Position numbers and translations under genes: made by a program. From positions 1 through 56,495 of the IMG/VR virus record IMGVR_UViG_3300021962_000129: DNA of 56,495 nucleotides, one strand, 5' to 3'. The first letter of the stretch is position 1. Every line of letters starts with the position of its first letter. Under the pieces are notes generated by a model. That model was not told the origin of the DNA and ran no database searches. It worked only from the letters and a program-made list of their open reading frames with translations. Of this stretch, positions 15,199 through 23,600 are shown piece by piece. The DNA is from a virus.

Positions 15199-16839
15199 TC
15201 ATCTGGCTAGTGTGTTAGTGAGACCTAAGGTGCTAACGCGAGCAATAGAAGGTGTCATGTAGTTCTTACCTGCACCTACGAGTCTTATAACTCTGTAGAA
15301 TCTATTGGCTGGGGCGATTGCGGCCTTAGCATAACGGGTCATGATACCCTTTCTTGGTTGGAAGGTCTCAGGATCAGTTATGGTTTGGATTGGCATGAGT
15401 GGGATGTATGGGCAGTATACGAAGCCAGCATCCATTGGATTGGTTCCGTTATAACCGACGATGATCTCGTCTTCTGGGAAGAGAGGATCGACGATTAAGG
15501 TGTACTTGCCAGCAAACTTGCCACGGTACTCAATTCTGTTACCCATGTTGGTTGGGCCGTCCTTCTCAGGAAGACCACCCTCAAGCTTGGCGGCTGACTC
15601 TAGGAGTGAAGCGACCAGTGGTGAGGTGATCAGTACTGTACCGGGACCACGCATTGTGGTACGGTAAATGTCCTGTGAAGCATGGTTAATTAAAGCAAGC
15701 AGGTTGCTGTAAATGTGACCAACATGTTGAGGAGCAAAATTTATTCCAGTGAATCCGTAGATTGGATTAGTTAAATCCATTACGAATACGTTTGAACGAG
15801 CGGTATCGTTTGTTGGAATTTTATTTGTTCCAGTTGCTCCAAAATCCATATCGTATTGGAAGCTTGATGGGATAAATCCGTGAGTCTCATTTGGTGATTT
15901 ACCATAAGTCTCACCGAAATTATTAGCTCCATTATTATCCAATCTCTTTGGAGTCCATCCAAATCTATTAGTGGCATCATCTTGAGCAAATCCGTAAGCT
16001 ATTCCACGGATGTCTTCGATTAACTCACGATCAATTTCGAGAGCAATTTCCTTGCTGAGGAGATCAGTTAGCTCGCGCTCTAGATCAAGATTGTGGTAAG
16101 CCTTGAGATCTTGTGAAGCCTCAATGGTCCACAGGGCTCTCATCTTACGAGTCTTGGCTACTACAGCTTGATTCTCGATGTGGAAGCTAATTTCAGGAAT
16201 AGCTGAGTTAGCTAATCTCTCACCTGCTGACACGAACCAAGCCTCAACAGTATTCTCATCTGGGAAAGCAGCAATCTTACCACCGTAAGTTGAGCTGGGT
16301 GAACCTCTAGTTGAGCTTAGAACGTTTGAAAGATCAAAGGTTCCAGCACCACTATAGTTTGCGGGAATTAATCCACCGTTTCCGGTAGCATTCATATCAT
16401 TCCAAGGACCAGCAGTTCCGGGTGCGGAAACTGAACCAATACCTTCGGCTGTTAAGCCACGGTAAGTTAGATTATACTTTGAATAAACGTTTTGTTGCTT
16501 ATAAGTATTATCATTAGCTTTTCCTGCACGGCTGTTACCAATGTAGAAGATCTGGCTGACAGGTCCTTCCATTGGTTGGGTTGAACCAATCATGTTGAAG
16601 ATCAGTTCTGGGAATACTCTACGAACGATTGGGAAGGCAAACTTTTGGAAGGTGCCTAACTTGCCAACAGTTGTAGCTCCGGGAGTAAGCTGCTCCTCGG
16701 TCAGTTTGCTAGCCTCGGTCAGAACGGCCTTGGCTTGATTCTCTAAAAGTTGAGCGGTTACTTCAGCCATGTAGTCGGTCTTGATACCGTCTAGGGCTTT
16801 CTCCCACTTCTTAACGACATTACTATCAATTTTTTTCAT
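15199..16839 (-). CDS. gp23: Major capsid protein (gp23-like)
   Basis: 546 aa from the ATG at 16839, which has AGGAG 10 nt upstream; a longer in-frame start at 16890 would overlap the scaffold gene and lacks a site. Gp23 marks: 'FPIVRRVFPELIFNMIGSTQPM' pattern near 69-90, 'RKMRALWTIEASQDLKAYH' and 'HASQDIYRTTMRGPGTVLI'. It forms the hexamers of the capsid. Residues 40-42 read L-T-E before Ala43, a likely prohead-protease site that would remove an N-terminal peptide (T4 loses 65 residues at a similar site); a second L-T-E is at 46-48. Codons are less AT-biased than in the tail genes, as expected for high expression. Confidence 0.95.
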   Translation of the reverse strand: MKKIDSNVVKKWEKALDGIKTDYMAEVTAQLLENQAKAVLTEASKLTEEQLTPGATTVGKLGTFQKFAFPIVRRVFPELIFNMIGSTQPMEGPVSQIFYIGNSRAGKANDNTYKQQNVYSKYNLTYRGLTAEGIGSVSAPGTAGPWNDMNATGNGGLIPANYSGAGTFDLSNVLSSTRGSPSSTYGGKIAAFPDENTVEAWFVSAGERLANSAIPEISFHIENQAVVAKTRKMRALWTIEASQDLKAYHNLDLERELTDLLSKEIALEIDRELIEDIRGIAYGFAQDDATNRFGWTPKRLDNNGANNFGETYGKSPNETHGFIPSSFQYDMDFGATGTNKIPTNDTARSNVFVMDLTNPIYGFTGINFAPQHVGHIYSNLLALINHASQDIYRTTMRGPGTVLITSPLVASLLESAAKLEGGLPEKDGPTNMGNRIEYRGKFAGKYTLIVDPLFPEDEIIVGYNGTNPMDAGFVYCPYIPLMPIQTITDPETFQPRKGIMTRYAKAAIAPANRFYRVIRLVGAGKNYMTPSIARVSTLGLTNTLAR

Positions 16840-16858
16840 TTTGTATAAACTCCTGAAT

Positions 16859-17494
16859 TCACTTTTGCATAAGTGCAATGGTCTCCTCATTTAAGAAAGG
16901 GTTGAGGACACCAGAACCCTTGCGTGAAGACTCAGTTAAAGTCTCTCTCTTTTTGAAATTTTCTTCAGAGACTACGACTGCGTCTCCACTGACTTGCATT
17001 TTAGCCTTCTCTTTTCCTTCTCTGATGCTAACTTGCAAATCAGAAACTCTTGATTCAAGAAGACCGATTTTGTCCTTTTGAATCTTGATAACGTTTTTAA
17101 ATTTGTTATTTTCAGTTAGAACATTTTGAAGTTCTTCTGTAATAACGTTTAGATTCTTTTCGAGGTTTGTTTGTTCTAAAGCCATCATGTTGACAGCATT
17201 CACCTCATCCTCTGGTCCAACTTCGATAGCCATTATGGCTTTTAAGTGCTCATACATGGCAGCGTTGCGAACGGTATCGTTCTCCATCTCTAATTCTTTT
17301 AGAGCGTGCTCTTTTAGTTTTTCTATTTGACCACGAATAAATGAAGTGGTTTTTAAAGTTAAATCGGCCTTAACCTTCTCAACCTCTTCGGTAATTTTCT
17401 CACTAACAAGATTAGCAATCTCGATAGCTACTGATTCATCCAGATTTTCTGGCAGTAACTTTGCTATCTCTTCCATTTTATTTGTTTTTGCCAT
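16859..17494 (-). CDS. gp22: Prohead core scaffold protein (gp22-like)
   Basis: 211 aa from the ATG at 17494 (AAGGAA 6-7 nt upstream); the in-frame ATG at 17548 lies inside the protease gene and is less likely. It is highly charged, almost wholly helical with coiled-coil heptads (about 85-155) and Glu/Lys-rich, typical of gp22 (269 aa in T4). It sits in the conserved order protease-scaffold-capsid. Family knowledge: forms the internal core that shapes the prohead and is later degraded by gp21. It ends 'NPFLNEETIALMQK', a conserved-looking tail that could contact capsid protein. Confidence 0.85.
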   Translation of the reverse strand: MAKTNKMEEIAKLLPENLDESVAIEIANLVSEKITEEVEKVKADLTLKTTSFIRGQIEKLKEHALKELEMENDTVRNAAMYEHLKAIMAIEVGPEDEVNAVNMMALEQTNLEKNLNVITEELQNVLTENNKFKNVIKIQKDKIGLLESRVSDLQVSIREGKEKAKMQVSGDAVVVSEENFKKRETLTESSRKGSGVLNPFLNEETIALMQK

Positions 17495-17504
17495 AACTAA
17501 TTCC

Positions 17505-18830
17505 TTATTTCTTTCCGCCTTTTTTCTTAGCGGCTTTTCCATAACCACAGGATTTCATCTCTTGGATAAATTTTCCTGCAAATTTTTCGTACATGTTGCT
17601 GGAGTTTTCAGGCTTAGGGGGCTTAGGAGGATTAGGACCAGTTTTAACTCCTCTTCTATTCCTATGTTGTAATAATCTAAGTCCAGCAACGTCACTATAT
17701 ATTCTAGCCCTTGTTATTGGATCTCCACCATCAAATTGCCCAGCAAGCCTATCCGTTCTTGCTACTGCTCTTGCGCCGGGTTTCCTTCCTTTTACACCAT
17801 AATTCTTTTGATCTTCAGCACTCCAAGGCTCCCCTTCAGGAAGTTCTTTGTCTGCCTTTGTTTCTGAAACAGGCTTAGGCTGCTTAACTCCTCTCCGACT
17901 CAGATGCCAATGCCGTCTCTGGCTGCGAACTAGGGGATCCAAGAACGCGGCTTCCGCTTGGGGATCCTTTGTCGGATCACTCAACTCCTTAACCTTCCTG
18001 TCAATTCTTGCTTCCCCTCTTTCGCCGGGCTTTCTTCTTGGATCATTAAGCAATGGTCCATCTTCAATATCTCCTTCAGGAAGTTCTTTATCTGCCTTTG
18101 TTTCTAAAACACTAGCTTCATCTTTTCTTTTTTTACGCTTAAGACGGCAGCTACCTTTTGCATAGGGCTCTACACCGGGAGTTGGCTCATAGCCCTGCCA
18201 GCAACGCTTCTCATCAACACGAAGCTCATCAAGTTTATTATCAATCTTAGCTTCTAATATTGATAAGAAAACGTTACGACCAACAACCTTCTTTATTGTA
18301 TTCTCTACAATTTTAGCTTGATGATTTTTGCTTTCAGCTAATGAAGGGAATGCGCCTCTGGTAGATGGGTCTGCGACAATATCGAATGTTAATAGTTTGA
18401 AATCTTCGTTAACAATCTTGTGCCCTTTACCCTCACTTAAAGTTCCCATACCACGGCTTGAAACTCCAATACGAATGCCATCTTTAATTAATGACTCAAC
18501 AACCTTTCCGGCTGGAGTTGAAAGAATTTCAGCTTCTCCATATACTTCATTGCCTTCAAACCATAATTTTGTTATGATATGAGAAGCATTGGATAACTTT
18601 ACCATGTCATAAGTAGGATGATCTAGTTCACCAACACAACGACGTTCTTGAACAGCTTCAATAAGATTATTGATTGCGTTTTCTAATACTTTTTTAGGAT
18701 ATATACGACCATTACTATTAGCTTCGTCGGCTCTTTGAAAAATGCCACGAACCTTCATGCATTTCCCAGAACCCGTATTCTCACTAATAACTTGTAATTT
18801 GTCTAATAATCTTACGTCTTGTAGTAGCAT
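17505..18830 (-). CDS. gp21: Prohead maturation protease (gp21-like) with a long C-terminal extension
   Basis: 441 aa, about twice T4 gp21 (212). Residues 1-190 are the serine protease: 'VGELDHP' with His71, 'IGVSSRGMGT' with Ser124/Ser125, and 'FDIVADPS' (D150, D154). Then 'SILE|AK' (191-194) gives a plausible self-cleavage site. Residues 205-440 are an extension with a 'CWQGYEPTPG...KGSC' motif and two copies of an approximately 80-residue module ('ETKADKELPEG' ... 'RKPGxRxxARxDR' ... 'RRGVK'). The C terminus is very Lys-rich. The extension is probably released inside the prohead; its job is unknown. Ten nt separate it from the scaffold gene. Confidence 0.85.
   Translation of the reverse strand: MLLQDVRLLDKLQVISENTGSGKCMKVRGIFQRADEANSNGRIYPKKVLENAINNLIEAVQERRCVGELDHPTYDMVKLSNASHIITKLWFEGNEVYGEAEILSTPAGKVVESLIKDGIRIGVSSRGMGTLSEGKGHKIVNEDFKLLTFDIVADPSTRGAFPSLAESKNHQAKIVENTIKKVVGRNVFLSILEAKIDNKLDELRVDEKRCWQGYEPTPGVEPYAKGSCRLKRKKRKDEASVLETKADKELPEGDIEDGPLLNDPRRKPGERGEARIDRKVKELSDPTKDPQAEAAFLDPLVRSQRRHWHLSRRGVKQPKPVSETKADKELPEGEPWSAEDQKNYGVKGRKPGARAVARTDRLAGQFDGGDPITRARIYSDVAGLRLLQHRNRRGVKTGPNPPKPPKPENSSNMYEKFAGKFIQEMKSCGYGKAAKKKGGKK
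17833..18110. repeat. Direct repeat inside the protease gene
   Basis: Two 38-nt copies, 17833-17870 and 18073-18110, differ at only two positions and lie 240 nt (80 codons) apart in the same frame. They encode the ETKADKELPEG segments of the C-terminal extension. The flanking sequence repeats only at the protein level, so it is an old tandem duplication with one constrained or recently homogenised core. Confidence 0.85.
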
Positions 18831-18832
18831 AA

Positions 18833-19252
18833 TTAATCTCCACCTTTATCTTTAGGTTTTGAGTACTTTTTATAGTACTTCTTTAAATTAGCAGACGTAG
18901 ATTTACCGTGACGAACCATGGTTCTTGCGGCATATTTTTTTACGTCTCTAAATGAGGAAGGGATTGATCCGGGAGTAAAACCTTTGGCTACTCTACCACC
19001 ACACTCTTGCTCATCATCCTTGCCCCATTTTCTTTTGGTAATTACATAAAGTCTATCTGCCCCTTTTGTGGAAAAGATTTGACCTACATAACCAGTGCAT
19101 AGAGCATCTTTAATACTGTTGTATATTTTAATTTTAGACTTGGTAGCTGTGGTATGAGGTTTTCCTTTTGAGGATAACATCTTTCCTCTACCAGAAGATG
19201 AACCCTTACCTTTTTCTGTTTTTGATTCTAAAATTAGGTTTAGAAGATCCAT
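18833..19252 (-). CDS. Basic small protein, candidate internal head protein
   Basis: 139 aa from the ATG at 19252, preceded by AGGA 8 nt upstream; the longer ATG at 19279 has a poorer site. It begins 'MDLLNLILE|SKTEKGKG', which closely mimics the capsid-targeting peptides of T4 internal proteins (a short helix ending in I-x-E and cleaved there by gp21). The rest is strongly Lys/Arg/Gly/Ser-rich, consistent with DNA binding inside the head; that is inference. It overlaps the upstream gene by 47 nt and is followed directly by the protease gene (2-nt gap). Confidence 0.68.
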   Translation of the reverse strand: MDLLNLILESKTEKGKGSSSGRGKMLSSKGKPHTTATKSKIKIYNSIKDALCTGYVGQIFSTKGADRLYVITKRKWGKDDEQECGGRVAKGFTPGSIPSSFRDVKKYAARTMVRHGKSTSANLKKYYKKYSKPKDKGGD

Positions 19253-19652
19253 TTGTTTTTCCTGATAGGTTTGTTCCATTCATTCCAGTAGTATTCATTT
19301 CACTAAGAACTTGTTTAGCTTCAGATAATAATGAAGATAATCTATTAATAAGATCACTTATTTTTTCTTCAGCAACAGGTTGTTTTTTAGTTTCTTTAAC
19401 TGGTTGCGGTTTCTGCTTTTTTGGGATAGCAGGAACTCCCATTGATCCCTCAAGTATGTGTTGGATGTAATCATCGGTTACATCTGTATCTGATACGTCA
19501 GGGACAAAGTCGGAAACCATGGGATCTTTTTTAGATTCTCTAATTGGTGCTCCACCATCAACTGAAGGTGGTACAGAATCTTTTTTAGGGTCCATGTTAG
19601 ACAGGACACCCATGGCGATATCTATAACTGAAATACTAGGGTATTTGGACAT
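19206..19652 (-). CDS. Hypothetical head-cluster protein, 148 aa
   Basis: Not recognised. Acidic and Pro-rich in the first 75 residues, then a helix ('EEKISDLINRLSSLLSEAKQ', 96-115) and a Gly/Asn/Ser-rich basic tail. It contains L-S-E and I-L-E tripeptides that a gp21-type protease could cut. Position just before the protease gene suggests a prohead-core component such as T4 gp67 or gp68; there is no sequence proof. Confidence 0.55.
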   Translation of the reverse strand: MSKYPSISVIDIAMGVLSNMDPKKDSVPPSVDGGAPIRESKKDPMVSDFVPDVSDTDVTDDYIQHILEGSMGVPAIPKKQKPQPVKETKKQPVAEEKISDLINRLSSLLSEAKQVLSEMNTTGMNGTNLSGKTNGSSKPNFRIKNRKR

Positions 19653-19665
19653 AGTTACCCTATCC

Positions 19666-20256
19666 TCACTTCTTCTTGTTTTTCTTGACGATCATTGGTT
19701 TCTTTGAAGCCTCTTGAACTTGCTCCATCTCATCGAGCATTTCTAAGAGAACATCAAAGTGTTCATTCATGTTTTGCATGACTATTGAGTCATCTTCAAC
19801 AACTGACTCACAGAGGGGGCAGTTATGAGTATCGTTAGATTCGATTACTATCTCATTGCCGTCAAAATCATCGCTTTCGCTAATGGCTTGAACTTGGTGG
19901 AGAAGATTTACAAGTGAGTTGAAGTGAGTATCAATGTTCTCAAATATAACATCATCATTCTCTAACTCAGACTCGCAAAGGGGGCAAGCATCATAACCAT
20001 ACTCTACTCCCTCTTCTTTCTTCTCATCGTCCTCATCATCTTGCATTTCATCATCATCAACCTCGCTTGCGTTTATAGCTTTTCCACTTTTGGTTGTTAC
20101 TATTCCGGGACCCCTTCCAGCATTTCTAGAGTCTTCATCTTCCTGTTGGGCTTCTGATTCTTCAGTAAGCTTAACTTTAATGTTAGCTTGAGTCCAATTA
20201 GCCTCAGTAAGAACAGTATTGATAAAATTATCTGTCTCGTCAAATCTTTTTGCCAT
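19666..20256 (-). CDS. Tandem CPLC zinc-finger-like protein, candidate prohead protein
   Basis: 196 aa, acidic. Two copies of a module: C91-x2-C94-x16-H111 and C146-x2-C149-x16-H166, each starting 'CPLCES' and running into 'NI/NM..HF..L...L'. The period is 55 residues. A metal site is likely, with a fourth ligand unclear (H120 in copy one has no equivalent in copy two). Residues 35-85 are a very acidic linker. The N terminus reads 'FINTVLTE|ANWTQ', nearly the same protease site as the capsid protein ('KAVLTE|AS'). First gene of the head cluster, 35 nt downstream of a TATAAATA box. Function unknown. Confidence 0.65.
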   Translation of the reverse strand: MAKRFDETDNFINTVLTEANWTQANIKVKLTEESEAQQEDEDSRNAGRGPGIVTTKSGKAINASEVDDDEMQDDEDDEKKEEGVEYGYDACPLCESELENDDVIFENIDTHFNSLVNLLHQVQAISESDDFDGNEIVIESNDTHNCPLCESVVEDDSIVMQNMNEHFDVLLEMLDEMEQVQEASKKPMIVKKNKKK

Positions 20257-20290
20257 ATGTCACCAATTAATTAAACTATGTCCTATAAAC

Positions 20291-20298
20291 TATTTATA
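20291..20298 (-). promoter_or_regulatory. T4-type late promoter box TATAAATA
   Basis: Exact TATAAATA on the minus strand, in the 93-nt gene-free space between the PAAR gene and the zinc-finger gene, 35 nt before the latter's ATG. T4 gp55-directed late promoters need only this -10 type element, and a gp55-like gene is present. The base composition makes chance copies common genome-wide, but not in so small a gap. No other gene start here has an exact copy at a proper distance. Confidence 0.5.
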
Positions 20299-20349
20299 AC
20301 TGAATCGAAAAAATATTAATAAAATTCCAGTAAATATTTAAATTATTTA

Positions 20350-20697
20350 TTAAGGTATCGGAGGTCCTACAAACACAAAAGGTGGTATAAGAGATGTAGG
20401 TGTTATGGGTTTTAATATTAATTTAGGGTTGCAGCTAGAAATATCAGCACTTGTTGCTATAGGTTTACCATTAACAAACACTCTTGTAGGTCTTGCAAAG
20501 ACAGATTGAGTAATAATAGGAGCCGGGTGTACAAGATCTGGGGGAGCAACGTGCCCAGTGAGTATATTACCTTGATGAAAAGCTAATTTAAAGTTAATAA
20601 ATAATTTTGTGTTTGTATTACTTATAGGTAATACTGTCATTTGCGGTGGAACTCCGTCAGTTAAAAAGAAGTCTCCTGTTTTAAGTGCTATACCCAT
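20350..20697 (-). CDS. PAAR-type spike tip protein
   Basis: 115 aa. 'GHVAPPDLVHPAPIITQS' and 'VFVNGKPIATSADISSC' are PAAR-family marks, with H41, H49, H57 and C89 as candidate zinc ligands. Family knowledge: a small pointed cone that caps the central spike of contractile tails (T4 gp5.4, 97 aa) and first meets the host membrane. The gene meets the large upstream gene by 1 nt (TAATG). A 93-nt non-coding gap follows. Confidence 0.8.
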   Translation of the reverse strand: MGIALKTGDFFLTDGVPPQMTVLPISNTNTKLFINFKLAFHQGNILTGHVAPPDLVHPAPIITQSVFARPTRVFVNGKPIATSADISSCNPKLILKPITPTSLIPPFVFVGPPIP

Positions 20698-23600
20698 TAT
20701 ATTCTATCCTCTGGTAATACTACTTGTGCTCTTACTGTAACCCCTAGATCATTAGCGTCCTCCACAGGATCGCCCAAACCAGTTACAATACCTTTATCTT
20801 TTATTACATCTTTAACATTAATATTGTACTTTTGTTTTATTATATCAGATAATAAATCTAAATTTCCATTATTAAAATAATCTCCAACTTCGTTGTAGTT
20901 TAAACGTGAGAATACATCAAACCATTTTAATTCATCTGGTTGATATACCTGAACGACCGGGTCTAAAACTTCTCTAACAATTTTAGACATTATGGATCTT
21001 CTACCACTTATCTCGCTTGGTGCAGATTCTAAGTACTCATTTTTATAGTAATAAGTTCTACCATAAGATGTTGGATTGTATTGATAAAACAACTTATCTG
21101 TATACCCATAGAAGTCTTCATTAGGGTTTGAAGTTTGAGATAGAGCTACTTCATCGACAGCGGTATCTAATTTCTTAACATCATTTATCTTTATTGTTTG
21201 TGTGCAATAGATGGATCTTTCAACTATTTCATCTTTGTAATTATTTATGTCTGACATAATATCAAATGGATTATGCCTAGAACCACAACCGGGAACTAGA
21301 ATTATTGCAAATGGTAAATTTCTAGTTAAGATGAAATCATTTATATGATTACCTTCTAAGTAAAAATCAAAGTTTCTAAATGTTATATCGTTTTGATTTA
21401 ATGTAAATGAGCTAGTATCATATGCATAACTTACAAATGGATCTCTAAAATCTAAATTTAATTTAGTTACATTAAATCCGTAATTAATTAAATGATTATT
21501 TATTTTTTCTTCGTTAGTTAATCTTCTGTAAGTGGCTCGTAAGTTGTTTACTAAAGACTCATCTTCATTTAAAATTTTAATAGAAGATAAATCTAAATAA
21601 AAGTACATTGGTTCTGTTTCTCTCATTGTGTATGAGGTTAAGAACTCATTGTTTGAACTTGTCGAAGATACAACTAATAATGAATAGGGATCTTGATTAA
21701 GAGTCTTTAATGCTGCGACTCTAACACTGTCTGGAGTAAAGGTAGCTACACTGTTCTTAGAATCTAAAGGTACATCTAATTCATTTCCTAGAATGTCTGC
21801 TACTTCAATAAAATAATTATCTCCGACACCTATGTCTGCATAGGTGTCAGTAGCGTCGATGGTTGTTATACTAATCCCAGCATCCTCTAAAGGTATTGAT
21901 ATTGTCGATGCATCAATTGTGGTTGCTGCTACATTAACGCCAATATCTGTATTTAATCTTTTTTGTCTTATTATTTTAAGCTTATCGATCTCTTGATAAT
22001 AACCTTCATCGGTTGGAGCGGCACCATTTATAACTAATGTAAGTGCCGCTCTTTCTGAAATTGTAGAATCATTTGGTGCAATTATTTCTAATAATTCATC
22101 AGAGTTTTGAAAAGATGCAATTTCACTATAGAATCCGGGATCAAACTCATCTAGTCTTCCAGACCTTAGCATCTGTAAAAGAGCGGTTAAAAATAAATCA
22201 GGTTGTATTAAGTTATTGTCAACTCCATGAATTGATTGTATGGAATTTAAAAATTCTTTATTTAAACTTATAGCTAATTTATCTAAAGTTAAATCAAAAT
22301 AATAAGACTCCTTCCAGTTTACAGAGTACCCAGTCTCATTTTTCAAAAGAAAGTACCTAACTTCTTCTGCTACTGTTTTATTAAATATGTCTAATCTAAG
22401 ATCATTTTCTACTAACTTTGTTTTTGGGTTTGGAGTCTTTTGAAAGAAATTATAAACATTATCATAAACTTGTTTGTAGTTTATATTAACTTTGCTTTGA
22501 TCTCTGTCATCAACATAAAGAATATTTTTAGAGTTATTAAAGTCTATAGTTTTAACAAATCTTGTTTTACCACCAATAACTTTAACATCGTTCCACCTAG
22601 GGTTAGTTCCTAATTCTGGACTAGGTGCATCCCTAAAAGCTACCGTCCCTTGTGGAGATTGAGAATACTCTTCATAATTTGCTTGAGTAATATAAGTAGG
22701 CTTTTGATTGAATATGGTTGATCTAGGAGGGATTTCTACGGGGTTTGTTGAATTAGACCTAACTGACTGTAGACATGTTTCTAGAGTCCTGAATTGGCAC
22801 GGAGACGGGTTTAAACACTCCACGCAGGAATCTCCGTCTCTATTGTAACCATACCTAGCCTCAGTAATTTTTCTAGGTATCGTTCTTACTCTAACATCTA
22901 TTGGTTGAGTGCCTGCGCTATTAACTGTAATTACTCCGGGGATAGTCGTGGATATGCCCGTAGGTATGCCAGTAGAACCTACTCCCCCACCTTCATTGGT
23001 TCTTGGGTTCTCAGTCACCACAGCTAAAGGTTCAGTTATAATTACAGATGGAGTAATTGGAGGACAAGTTATATCTGTACAAGTTTGCCTACATAGCTGC
23101 CCGGTCAATCCCGGTGTGCAATTAGGATCTTCAGTTGTACACTTAGTGCAGTAACCAGTTCTTCTTTGATTTACTTGATCTGGGCACCTCTCAAAATCAA
23201 AAGTGCATTTATATCCACAAGAAATTTGATTACACTCTCCGTCACAATTAGCCGTTAAATATCTACAAGCGTTCGGGTTAGTTGCAATTTCTTGTTGCGT
23301 GCAAGGGACACAACGTTTTTGCATGTAAGTTAGTGGAAACTCTTCACCCGGCTCTATTGGACAAGTTTGTGGAAATGTTTCACATTTCCATCTAAAAACA
23401 GGATCAGGTATTGTAGGATCTTTTCTTAAAAGACAGTCTGTAGATACACATCTAGGAGCACATTGAGCAAAACTTTTGTATGTTCCTGCTGGCCTATTAA
23501 TTTGAGGAGCTTGTTCAATACAGGATCTTATGGTTTTTGTTTCTGTTAATAAAACAAATCCCGACGCTCTAGATGGTTCTTCGCATTGTTCTATTGTTTC

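Noticed and set aside
16840-16890. Longer start for the capsid gene
   Set aside because: It would add 17 residues and overlap the scaffold gene; the ATG at 16839 has a proper AGGAG and normal gp23-type N terminus.
22073-23154. Plus-strand ORFs within the Cys-rich gene
   Set aside because: Shadows of a long real frame; no start signals.
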